Source: Sulfurivirga sp. (lineage in GTDB: Bacteria > Pseudomonadota > Gammaproteobacteria > Thiomicrospirales > Thiomicrospiraceae). From it: a stretch of 37,460 nt of DNA. Every line of letters begins with the position of its first letter. Position 1 is the first letter of the stretch. A program made the translations under genes and the position numbers. Positions 30,666-37,460 of the stretch are shown here, piece by piece. The stretch is taken from positions 1-37,460 of the forward strand of contig NZ_WFYD01000064.1 in NCBI RefSeq assembly GCF_015490265.1, given 5' to 3'. Under the pieces are notes generated by a model. It searched no databases and was not told where the DNA came from. It was given only the letters and a program-made list of their open reading frames with translations.

Positions 30666-32338
30666 CACCGCCCCGGGTGGGTTGCCCACAGACTGCGGTG
30701 CAACGGGCCGATCAACGCCTCGCCCATTGGCAGGTCGGCCCAAGCCTCTCCCGCCAGCCAGCGTTCGACCTGCACTACGGTCTCCCTGCCATAAAGCGCT
30801 GTTGCGGCCTGAGACAAAGGCGCCAGATCGCCCGTTTCCAGAGCCTGTGCCAGCAGCGTCCAGGCACCCGCCTGTTCCGGCCGGTCGGCAGCCAGATAGC
30901 GCGCCTCCTCCAGCAACGGCATCACCTCATCCCAGGCTTCCAGCGCCATGAGCGCGCGCAGGCGCAGATCCAGCATCTTCAGGCCCAGCCAGGGGCTGTC
31001 GGCCTCGAAGGCGACACCGATGACCGACCCCACCGACAGATGATCCGCCCATCCGTACGCATCCAGCAGCTCCAGCAGCGTCTCGTTCCAGTCGGCCTCG
31101 GTACGGAAGGCCTGCAGATGCCGGCGCAGCACACAACCGCCGTTCTGATTGTTTTCCAGCAGCTCATCCGGCGGAAAGACTTCCGACATACCCGGGGCGA
31201 TCAGACGGCAGGCGTAAAAACCGTCCCGCTCATATACCGCCTCCCACACCGGCTGTTCCAGGCGCTCGAAACAATCGGCCAGATAGTCCCACTGGCGGGC
31301 GAAATCCGCATCCGCCGGCACCCCCCAGGGTGTGAAGTCGAAATCCGGCCGGTCACTGAAGAAATGCCAGTGAAACTGGCCTGATGCATCGATGAAATGC
31401 GCCTCCTGATTTTCCCAGCTGGCCGTCCAGTCGGCATCATCCGACGGAGGCTGATAGCCGTCCAGCTCGCCCAGTCTGCGCCCTTGAAACGCCTCGGTGA
31501 GTGTGCGCTCCAGCGCCACTTCGAAGATGGGGTGGGCGCCGAAGGAGACGAAGGCGCGCCCGCTGCCCTGCTGATAGAGAATGATGGCCACCACCGGAAC
31601 GCCCAACCCCAGAGAAGCGTCCCGGATCGACAGCACAACGCCCTCTCTCTCCAGCGCTTCTCGTGCCGCCAGCACCCGCTCGCTGGCGGCGATGACCGCC
31701 TCCGGTACTTCCGGCAGACACAGGTTCTCCTCCAGAATGCGGCGCCGCGCCCAGCGCTCGAAGATCTCCGATGCGCCCTGAATGCGCGCCTCCAGATGGG
31801 TGCTTCCGGCACACAGGCCATTGCTGCCATAGAAGTTCATCAGCACGTTCCAGGGCACCTCGATGGGCTCATCGGCCCCCACCAGCGGCTGCAGCGGCAA
31901 CACCCGCACCTGCTCACCGCAACAGGCCAGCGAGGGCAATAGCTGTGCCTCTGCAACCTCGTCCAGGCCCCACTGTGCGCGCAGCAGGGCCGGCAACGCT
32001 GCGACAGCCTCTGACGAAGACACCGTTTTCTCATCCGGCACGAAGGCATAACGCAACCGGTCACAGGGCAACGCCCAGTCGCCATAGAAATAGCCGGTCA
32101 GCAGCCGTTCGAGAAACTCACCGAATGCGCTGGCCAGGGCCGCCTCCCGGCTGATGCCCTTGCCGTTGGAAAACAGTAGCGGGCATTCGCATGCCCGCAC
32201 ATGCACCGACCAGATATGCGGCGCCGGGTTGAGCCACCCACACTCCTCCAGATGAAATCCGAGACGATCCAGAATCGCCTCCATGCGTTCGAGCGCCTCT
32301 TCCAGCGCCACGGCCTTGCCGGTGAGATAGTGTTTCAT
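30653..32338 (-). CDS. ycaO: YcaO ATP-grasp-like protein (ribosomal S12 methylthiolation accessory type)
   Basis: The 561-residue protein is close in length and motifs to E. coli YcaO: GKGISREAALASAFGEFLERL, CAGSTHLEARIQGASEIFERWA with the ATP-binding glutamates, and a TPR-like helical C-terminal part. E. coli YcaO assists RimO in methylthiolation of ribosomal protein S12. No peptide precursor, dehydrogenase or E1-like partner is nearby, so a RiPP role is unlikely. No strong Shine-Dalgarno precedes the ATG. It is divergent from the small cytochrome gene. Confidence 0.9.
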   Translation of the reverse strand: MKHYLTGKAVALEEALERMEAILDRLGFHLEECGWLNPAPHIWSVHVRACECPLLFSNGKGISREAALASAFGEFLERLLTGYFYGDWALPCDRLRYAFVPDEKTVSSSEAVAALPALLRAQWGLDEVAEAQLLPSLACCGEQVRVLPLQPLVGADEPIEVPWNVLMNFYGSNGLCAGSTHLEARIQGASEIFERWARRRILEENLCLPEVPEAVIAASERVLAAREALEREGVVLSIRDASLGLGVPVVAIILYQQGSGRAFVSFGAHPIFEVALERTLTEAFQGRRLGELDGYQPPSDDADWTASWENQEAHFIDASGQFHWHFFSDRPDFDFTPWGVPADADFARQWDYLADCFERLEQPVWEAVYERDGFYACRLIAPGMSEVFPPDELLENNQNGGCVLRRHLQAFRTEADWNETLLELLDAYGWADHLSVGSVIGVAFEADSPWLGLKMLDLRLRALMALEAWDEVMPLLEEARYLAADRPEQAGAWTLLAQALETGDLAPLSQAATALYGRETVVQVERWLAGEAWADLPMGEALIGPLHRSLWATHPGRCQNA

Positions 32339-32421
32339 GAGTTAATGATCTTTTGATGCACAAAAAATAATAAACGTTAATCGATAGAATCGAAGTGAGG
32401 GCTACACAGGAGGGACCTGCC

Positions 32422-32739
32422 ATGAGCATGCTGAAACCGCTGCTGCTGACCGGGCTGATCGGCACCGCCAGCGTCGCTGCCGCCGACCGGGCCGAAATGA
32501 TCGAGGATGGTCGACTGCTGTTTGAAGAAGGCCGATGCATGGCCTGCCACCAGTACCGCCCCTTTGACCGGGGGAGCACCCGCCTCAAAGGTTTTCCCAG
32601 CCTGATGACCATGGTGGAAACCTGCAACACCAATCTGGGGCTGGGCTGGTTTCCCGATGAGGTGGAGGCGGTCAGCCACTATCTCAACCAGCGCTTCTAC
32701 GGCTTCGAAGTCATCACCACCGCCAACGAGGCGGAGTGA
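32422..32739 (+). CDS. Small periplasmic monohaem cytochrome c
   Basis: The protein is about 105 aa from the ATG at 32422, which has AGGAGGGA six bases upstream. It has a Sec signal peptide (LLLTGLIGTASVAAA), one haem motif CMACH at residues 39-43, Met residues in SLMTMVE that could be the axial ligand, and a conserved-looking end GLGWFPDEVEAVSHYLNQRFYGF. This is a class I-like carrier. The electron partner is unknown; the sulfide:quinone oxidoreductase 4 kb away is a possibility, not shown by linkage. Confidence 0.82.
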   Translation: MSMLKPLLLTGLIGTASVAAADRAEMIEDGRLLFEEGRCMACHQYRPFDRGSTRLKGFPSLMTMVETCNTNLGLGWFPDEVEAVSHYLNQRFYGFEVITTANEAE

Positions 32740-32743
32740 GTCA

Positions 32744-33598
32744 TCACTGCGGCAGGCGCGCGCCCAGCGCCCTGAGGCGCTGACGCACCGCCTGCATCAC
32801 CTTGGGATCCACCCTGTCCATGCCGTCCTCATAGAGCTCGTCGAGCGCATCATGCCTGATCTTGTCCAGCGCCTCCAGCGTGAACAGCAGATAGGCTGAC
32901 TTGCGGATCGCCTTCCAGTCGCGTTTTTTCGCGTAGAAATGCTTGCGCAAGCGGGCATCCTTTTTCAGCAGCGCCAGCGCCCTGTCCAGCAGAGGAATCA
33001 GACGGGGCACCACTTCATACGGCCAGTAGGGCGCCCCTTCGGGGGAATAGAAGGCACGCCGATGGGCGATGGCCAGATCAAACGCCGCCGTCATACCCTT
33101 CAGGCCCAGCTTCTGGGCCTCGTCACGCGCCTGTTCCAGCTTGTCCACATAGAGCACCGGTGCATCGGAGAGCCAGCGGGCGAAAGTGGTCCAGACATTG
33201 TTGCGGGAGATGGCGTACATGCGCCCCCTTGCGGCCGGCAGCAGCCTGTCTGCCGGCACGGCATAGTCAATATCCCGACGCAGCCGCCGGGTGTCGTCCC
33301 ACGCCTCCCAGCCCTTGCCATAGGGGCTTTCGTTCTGAAGCGTGTCCTCAGGCGGCAGCGGCTCGCAGGAGAGGCCATAATCATGCCCTTCCACATAGTC
33401 GGTCACCGTGATGCGGTAGCGGCCATCCGGCAGACGCCCCTTGACGATGCCCAGAATGAAGGCATCGTGCTGAATGTCCGGCGACGGAAAGAACACCATC
33501 ACCTGATCCCCCGGGCGGAACTGATTCTCACCCGCCCATGCTGCCGTGGACGCCATCCCGGCGGCCAGCACCGCCACCAGAAAATCACGCCTGTTCAT
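32744..33598 (-). CDS. Exported hypothetical protein with Tat-type signal
   Basis: The protein is about 284 aa from the ATG at 33598, supported by GGGAG six bases upstream. It starts MNRRDFLVAVLAAGMASTAAWA, whose RRDFL fits a twin-arginine leader. The following segment (FRPGDQVMVFFPSPDIQHDAF) looks like an SH3/Tudor-like beta barrel, and the rest is helical and rich in charged residues. I do not recognise the family. It overlaps the stress-protein gene by 14 bases and converges on the small cytochrome gene. Confidence 0.72.
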   Translation of the reverse strand: MNRRDFLVAVLAAGMASTAAWAGENQFRPGDQVMVFFPSPDIQHDAFILGIVKGRLPDGRYRITVTDYVEGHDYGLSCEPLPPEDTLQNESPYGKGWEAWDDTRRLRRDIDYAVPADRLLPAARGRMYAISRNNVWTTFARWLSDAPVLYVDKLEQARDEAQKLGLKGMTAAFDLAIAHRRAFYSPEGAPYWPYEVVPRLIPLLDRALALLKKDARLRKHFYAKKRDWKAIRKSAYLLFTLEALDKIRHDALDELYEDGMDRVDPKVMQAVRQRLRALGARLPQ

Positions 33599-34085
33599 GA
33601 GGGTCTCCCACTCGCTCGCCGTCTTTCTCCTGCGGCACTTCCACATCTACGGCCAGCACGTCACAGTGAGCGTGGTGCATGACACTGTCGGTGACCGACC
33701 CCACCAGACTTTCAAAAAACCCTTCGCCATGACGCCCCATGACGATGAGATCCGCTCCCACCTGATCGGCGTGCTCCACCAGATCCACCTTGGCCACGCC
33801 CACCAGCACCTCGCACTGATCCTCGCTGAGGCCAAAGCGCTTCGCCACATTGTGCAGCCGCCTGCGTGATGCTTCCATCAGCGCTTCGGTCAGGTTGACA
33901 TCCCACATGCCCGGCAGCCCGGAGACCGCTACATCTTCCAGCACCGGATAGGTGGGCACCTCCACCACGTGCACCAGCTGCAGCCGGGCATCCAAGGCCT
34001 CGGCCAATGCGGTGGCACGGGACACCGCCTTCTCGCTGTGAGGTGAAAAGTCCACCGCCACCATGATGTTGCGATACAGGCCCAT
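33585..34085 (-). CDS. Universal stress protein, UspA family
   Basis: The 166-residue protein starts MGLYRNIMVAVDFSPHSEKAVSRA and ends with DLIVMGRHGEGFFESLVGSVTDSVMHHAHCDVLAVDVE, where the G-x2-G-x9-G-[ST] nucleotide-binding pattern of ATP-binding Usp proteins is present. Cytoplasmic; role in stress is general. Its Shine-Dalgarno (GGAGG) overlaps the tsaB stop region four bases upstream, so it is coupled to tsaB. Confidence 0.9.
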   Translation of the reverse strand: MGLYRNIMVAVDFSPHSEKAVSRATALAEALDARLQLVHVVEVPTYPVLEDVAVSGLPGMWDVNLTEALMEASRRRLHNVAKRFGLSEDQCEVLVGVAKVDLVEHADQVGADLIVMGRHGEGFFESLVGSVTDSVMHHAHCDVLAVDVEVPQEKDGERVGDPHEQA

Positions 34086-34089
34086 CTTC

Positions 34090-34749
34090 TTACCTCCCTG
34101 CGGGTTTGTCCGCTACTTTATCACGCAGATAGAGGGGCACGGGCACCACATCAGTCATCCGCCGCGCCTCATTCAGGCGCTCACTGGCCAGTGCCGCTAG
34201 CGCATCGGCTCTGGGCGGCACCTCGACAAGGCGGCATGCCTCAAACAGCCCGGCATGCTCACCGGGCTGCCCCACCACCGTCTGCACGCCATGGCCGGAA
34301 ACCCACTCGAGCACCCGTTCCTGTGTGATCAGCGACGGGGCCTCCCCCATTTTTGCCGGCTCGCAGAAAACCGCGGCGTAAAGCTCCCCCATGCGCGCAT
34401 CCAGAACGGCCATAAAAGGCCCTTTTTCGCCCATATCGACCGCCTGCCGGGCCAGCACCTCCAGTGTAGAGACAGCGATAACCGGCCGGTTCCAGCCCAG
34501 CGCCAGCCCCTGAGCCGTGGCGGCGGCAATGCGCAGGCCGGTAAAGGCGCCCGGGCCATGGGCGAACGCCAGCGCATCCAGCTGCCCGGGCGACACCTGC
34601 GCCTCAGCCAGTACCGCCTGCACCATGGGGAGAATGGAACGGGCGTGGGACTGGGGGGTGTCCGCTTCATGCATGAAGCAATCCCCATCTCGCCACAGGG
34701 CGACGGAGCAGTGTCGCGTGGAAGTGTCGAGGGCCAGCAGCATGCTCAT
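34090..34749 (-). CDS. tsaB: tRNA threonylcarbamoyladenosine biosynthesis protein TsaB with repeat insertion
   Basis: The protein is about 219 aa from the ATG at 34749 (overlapping the upstream stop as ATGA; an ATG two codons later is also possible). It begins LLALDTSTRHCSVALW and has GPGAFTGLRIAAATAQGLA, the ASKHA-fold signatures of TsaB, which with TsaD and TsaE makes the t6A modification. After the conserved DARMGELYAAVF the chain reads CEPAKMGEAPSLI, encoded by copy 5 of the dispersed repeat, in a loop that varies in the family. The ORF-track N-terminus belongs to the neighbouring gene's shadow. Confidence 0.92.
   Translation of the reverse strand: MSMLLALDTSTRHCSVALWRDGDCFMHEADTPQSHARSILPMVQAVLAEAQVSPGQLDALAFAHGPGAFTGLRIAAATAQGLALGWNRPVIAVSTLEVLARQAVDMGEKGPFMAVLDARMGELYAAVFCEPAKMGEAPSLITQERVLEWVSGHGVQTVVGQPGEHAGLFEACRLVEVPPRADALAALASERLNEARRMTDVVPVPLYLRDKVADKPAGR
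34335..34354 (-). repeat. KMGETP coding repeat, copy 5 (tsaB)
   Basis: The + strand shows ACGGGGCCTCCCCCATTTTT, one base different from the consensus, followed by GCCGG. In the tsaB frame it reads A-K-M-G-E-A-P-S; the T-to-A residue change comes from that base. Confidence 0.8.
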
Positions 34750-35378
34750 GAGTCCCGCCTGTGATGAATGGGTTGGAACACCGGCAACGCGTAATTGCGG
34801 TAGATGGCCGCCAGACGCAGCGCAACGATGACCACCAGCGCCACGGCGCTGGGCACCGCCGCGCTGTCGAAAAGCGGACGCAACAGCAGCCACAGGCTGG
34901 CGCCAATGAAAGCGGCGGTCGCGTAAATCTCCTTGCGCAGAATCAGCGGCACCTCTCCCACCAGAATGTCGCGGATCATGCCCCCCACCACACCCGTCAT
35001 GATGCCGGTCATGATGACGATGGGGTCGGCCAGCCCCAGGGCGTGACTCTTCTGCACACCGATGATGGTGAAGGCAGCCAGCCCCAGCGCATCCAGCACC
35101 AGCAACAGACGCATGGGGGCGGCAAAAAACCGCGCATAGACGAACATGACCAGCGCCGCGCTCACCACCAGATAGATGTAGATGGGCTGCTTCACCCAGA
35201 AGACCGGCACTCCGAGAATGAGATCCCGCAACGTGCCGCCACCGATGGCCGTCACCATGGCGATGACGATGGCGCCGAACAGATCCAGCTGCTTGCGGCT
35301 AGCCGCCAGCAGACCGGTGATGGCAAACACCACCGTGCCGATCAGGTCGAGCCAGTGAATCAGAAGGTCAATCAGCAT
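34746..35378 (-). CDS. TRIC-family membrane protein (YicG/UPF0126)
   Basis: The protein is about 210 aa from the ATG at 35378 (MLIDLLIHWLDLIGTVVFAITG). It has two repeats of three hydrophobic segments with GGGTLRDLILG and GGMIRDILVGEVPLIL, the duplicated glycine-rich motif of UPF0126. The family is related to trimeric intracellular cation channels, and some bacterial members are annotated as glycine transporters. Substrate here is unknown. It overlaps tsaB and follows the sqr terminator. Confidence 0.88.
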   Translation of the reverse strand: MLIDLLIHWLDLIGTVVFAITGLLAASRKQLDLFGAIVIAMVTAIGGGTLRDLILGVPVFWVKQPIYIYLVVSAALVMFVYARFFAAPMRLLLVLDALGLAAFTIIGVQKSHALGLADPIVIMTGIMTGVVGGMIRDILVGEVPLILRKEIYATAAFIGASLWLLLRPLFDSAAVPSAVALVVIVALRLAAIYRNYALPVFQPIHHRRDS

Positions 35379-35423
35379 GGCGGCTATTGTAGCCCAACCG
35401 CAGCCGACCGCCTTGCGCACAAA

Positions 35424-35450
35424 CAAAAAAGCCCTCCACGAAGGGAGGGC
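35424..35450 (-). terminator. Intrinsic terminator after sqr
   Basis: On the minus strand GCCCTCC and GGAGGGC pair around CTTCGT and are followed by TTTTTTG. It lies 30 bases beyond the sqr stop, in the sqr-to-TRIC gap. Confidence 0.88.
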
Positions 35451-35480
35451 GTGAACCATGACAAACTGTCCTCTTTCGGA

Positions 35481-36779
35481 TCAGTGCTTGCCGGATTTCA
35501 GGCGATTGATACCCAGCATCTTCATCACATACTTCTGATAGACCGGCTCAGCATTGCCGGACTTCATGTTGCGGATGAAGTATTTCTCGAAGGCGATCTT
35601 GGCCAGATGCACCCATTTGCCTTTCTTGGCCCAGGTCAGGTTGCGCGGCGGGATCTGCGGCAGCGCCACGAAGGCCGCGCCGGTGTCACCCATATCCGCC
35701 AGACACACCGTATTCCAGGTGGCTTTCTCTGTGGGCTCCTGCCCTTTGAGCACATTTTCGATGTTGTGACAGATGGCGGTCACCATGCCCTCGATCATCA
35801 GGCCGGTCTTGGGCGTACCCACAGGCACCGGCGTGGCCTCCACGGGCGGAATGGCAATGCCCACGCCCAGCGCGTAGATGTTGGGCCATTTCGGGTTGCG
35901 GTTGTATTCGTCCACGACGACGAAACCGCGGGGATTGACCAGGCCTTCCAGCTTCTCGGTGTCCTGCAGCATCCTGGTGCCCTTGAAGGCCGGCAGCATC
36001 ATGGCATACTTGAAGGGCAGTTCGTGCTCGTCGATCACCTCACCCTTGTGGTTGTGCTCTGCCACGTGCATCACGCCATCTTCGATCTTGGTCACCTTGG
36101 CGTTGCAGATCCAGCTGATGTGGCGCTCACGCAGAATGGACTCCAGCAGACCCTTGGAGTCGCCCACACCCCCCAGACCCAGATGTCCGATGTAGGGCTC
36201 GGAGGTGACGAAGGTCATGGGCACCTGGTCACGGATCTTGCGCTTACGCAGATCCGTTTCCATGATCATGGCAAACTCATAGGCCGGACCGAAGCAGGAC
36301 GCGCCCTGCACCGCACCCACGATGATGGGACCGGGATCCTTGCAGAACTCCTCCCACTGCTCATAGGCTTCGGCCGCATGGGGCGTGGTACAGACGGAGA
36401 CCGTGTTTCCGCCTTCGGACTTCGGCCCCAGACCTTCCACCTCCTCGAAAGCCAGATAGGGACCTGTAGCCAGAATCAGGAAATCGTAGTCCAGCTCGGA
36501 GCCGTCCGCCAGCACCAGCTTGTTCTCGTCCGGCTTCAGCTCGGTGGCGGTCTGGTGGATGAACTCGATGCCCTTGCGGGTCAGATAGGGTGCCAGCTTG
36601 AAGGAGATGTCCTCCGGCTTGCGCCAGCCCACGGCCACCCACGGGTTGGAGGGCACGAATGTGAACTCCTCAACGGCATTGACCACCTTGATGGTGTGCT
36701 CGCTGCCCAGATGCTTGCGGATGTCGTAGGCCATGGGCAGACCGCCGGTGCTGGACCCCACGATGACGATGGTTGCCAT
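35481..36779 (-). CDS. sqr: Sulfide:quinone oxidoreductase
   Basis: The flavoprotein is about 432 aa from the ATG at 36779, with AGAGGA six bases upstream. It starts MATIVIVGSSTGGLPMAYDI (FAD-binding Rossmann fold) and has the family segments FVPSNPWVAVGWR, LILATGPYLAFEEV, QGASCFGPAYEFAM and KTGLMIEGMVTAICHNIEN. SQR oxidises sulfide to sulfur or polysulfide and passes electrons to quinone at the membrane surface. At least six cysteines are present; which ones form the catalytic pair, and so the SQR type, cannot be fixed by eye. It has its own promoter region and terminator, so it is likely monocistronic. Confidence 0.9.
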   Translation of the reverse strand: MATIVIVGSSTGGLPMAYDIRKHLGSEHTIKVVNAVEEFTFVPSNPWVAVGWRKPEDISFKLAPYLTRKGIEFIHQTATELKPDENKLVLADGSELDYDFLILATGPYLAFEEVEGLGPKSEGGNTVSVCTTPHAAEAYEQWEEFCKDPGPIIVGAVQGASCFGPAYEFAMIMETDLRKRKIRDQVPMTFVTSEPYIGHLGLGGVGDSKGLLESILRERHISWICNAKVTKIEDGVMHVAEHNHKGEVIDEHELPFKYAMMLPAFKGTRMLQDTEKLEGLVNPRGFVVVDEYNRNPKWPNIYALGVGIAIPPVEATPVPVGTPKTGLMIEGMVTAICHNIENVLKGQEPTEKATWNTVCLADMGDTGAAFVALPQIPPRNLTWAKKGKWVHLAKIAFEKYFIRNMKSGNAEPVYQKYVMKMLGINRLKSGKH

Positions 36780-36944
36780 ACTCGTTCCTCTTGTTTGCTT
36801 TGTTTGTACTCTCAAGCCCTCAGGGCTCTTAATGTCGCTGCTTATGATGCCAAACGGGGACATAAAAAAGAAATAGAAAAATTCTGGGGGTGATAAGCCC
36901 GCCTAATTTCAGACCATAATGTTATAAATTTTACTTATCCAAAA
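36780..36944 (-). promoter_or_regulatory. AT-rich upstream region of sqr
   Basis: This 165-base gap is the longest gene-free stretch in the window and far more AT-rich than the genes. It contains several -10-like runs on the minus strand (for example CATTAT after TTGGAT) and the short inverted repeat AGCCCTCAGGGCT near the start codon, which could be a regulator site or a leader hairpin. No single promoter could be chosen with confidence. Confidence 0.45.
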
Positions 36945-37460
36945 TCATTCACCTTCACTAATCACACCTCGTTTTTCCACCCAGCTCAATGCCAGCGCCG
37001 GCAACCAGACCACCAGCAAGAACGTGGCCAGCACCATGGCAATATCCGTTACCACAACCGCCTGCCGGATGGCCGCATCGTCATGCCACAGCAGCACCGA
37101 CAGCCCTGCCATCAGCAGCAGGCTGGTCATCCAGATGGTGCGACCCACGCTGCCGAGTGCAAAGCGCATGCGCAGCTCCACCGTATCGAACAGCTCGATC
37201 TGACGGGCGCGCGCATAGCGGGTAAAGAAATGGATGGCATCATCAATCACCAGCCCCAGCGGCACCAGCAGGGCCAGCGGACTCAATTGTGGCCACCAGG
37301 GCAGCACCAGTGCTGCCGCCACCATCACCACCAGCGCGTCCAGCGTCAGCGCCAGCAGTACCAGACGGCCGTCCCGCCACGCCATCCACAGCAGCACACC
37401 GGTGCCGGCCAGCATCAGCAGCACCGACAGCGCCAGCCGGGGCTGATGCCACAGCACCCA
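36945..37460 (-). CDS. RND/MMPL-family transporter, C-terminal part (5' end outside window)
   Basis: The frame remains open to the window edge (a TGG codon precedes the ORF-track Met). The 171 visible residues contain four or five membrane segments and the motif PLGLVIDDAIHFFTRYARAR, which is the GxxxD segment of RND and MMPL proteins in the SSD-like C-terminal half. It ends in a charged tail (EKRGVISEGE). The cargo cannot be inferred. It is followed by the AT-rich sqr upstream region. Confidence 0.85.
   Translation of the reverse strand, partial: WVLWHQPRLALSVLLMLAGTGVLLWMAWRDGRLVLLALTLDALVVMVAAALVLPWWPQLSPLALLVPLGLVIDDAIHFFTRYARARQIELFDTVELRMRFALGSVGRTIWMTSLLLMAGLSVLLWHDDAAIRQAVVVTDIAMVLATFLLVVWLPALALSWVEKRGVISEGE

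Noticed and set aside
30653-32338. YcaO as the core of a RiPP (azole) cluster
   Set aside because: No precursor peptide, E1-like or dehydrogenase partner nearby, and the length and motifs match housekeeping E. coli YcaO.
33599-33612. GTGGGAGACCCTC before the Tat-type protein resembles the repeat core
   Set aside because: Only about nine bases match, and the GGGAG is simply the ribosome-binding site.
34761-36893. 710-residue plus-strand ORF, rich in His and Gln
   Set aside because: It is the antisense shadow of the TRIC-family gene and sqr. His/Gln-rich composition is typical of such shadows in GC-rich DNA.

Overview
The window reads as chromosome of a GC-rich, chemolithotrophic (probably sulfur-oxidising) gammaproteobacterium. 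Evidence: a sulfide:quinone oxidoreductase, two different c-type cytochromes, an E. coli-type YcaO, the surE-pcm-(yqaA)-nlpD block, and an accA-tilS-pyrG-kdsA-eno-ftsB block, all in gammaproteobacterial style. The genus cannot be named from sequence alone. Gene density is very high: no gene-free stretch reaches 300 bases (the longest is about 165 bases upstream of sqr), and many neighbours overlap by ATGA or TGATG. No CRISPR array, phage or IS transposase was seen.

Layout. 1-2625 (+): end of gluQ, an APH/AAA kinase fusion, a secreted protein and a tiny flagellar-rod-like protein, all overlapping. 2605-4990: yqiA-like esterase (-) divergent from recJ (+). 5000-12156 (-): SLAC1-type channel, gltX, tRNA-Ala(GGC), tRNA-Glu(TTC), dusA, xseA (with an extra N-terminal DUF5710-like domain), xseB, an ArsC-like reductase and a large exported monohaem protein. 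12210-14974 (+): a second SLAC1-type channel and an M61 peptidase. 14981-19600 (-): RpfE-like protein and the alaC-hom-thrC amino-acid operon, closed by a strong terminator. 19698-22739: Mth938-like protein (+), then surE-pcm-yqaA-nlpD (-) without rpoS. 22786-23313: Smr protein (+). 23412-29894 (-): accA-tilS-pyrG-kdsA-eno-ftsB. 29952-33598: YdiY-like outer-membrane protein, YcaO, small cytochrome c and a Tat-type exported protein. 33585-36779 (-): universal stress protein, tsaB, TRIC-family channel and sqr. 36945-37460 (-): 3' end of an RND/MMPL transporter.

The most unusual signal is a dispersed near-identical 20-base motif, ACGGGGTCTCCCCCATTTTT on the + strand. It occurs five times, always inside minus-strand genes (twice in dusA, once each in ftsB, tilS and tsaB) and always in the frame that adds the peptide K-M-G-E-T-P or a close variant. 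In dusA two copies bracket a 34-codon insert. In ftsB the copy is flanked by 7-base direct repeats. This looks like a small self-propagating or selected coding repeat, comparable in behaviour to the palindromic elements of Rickettsia. I do not recognise it as a described family.
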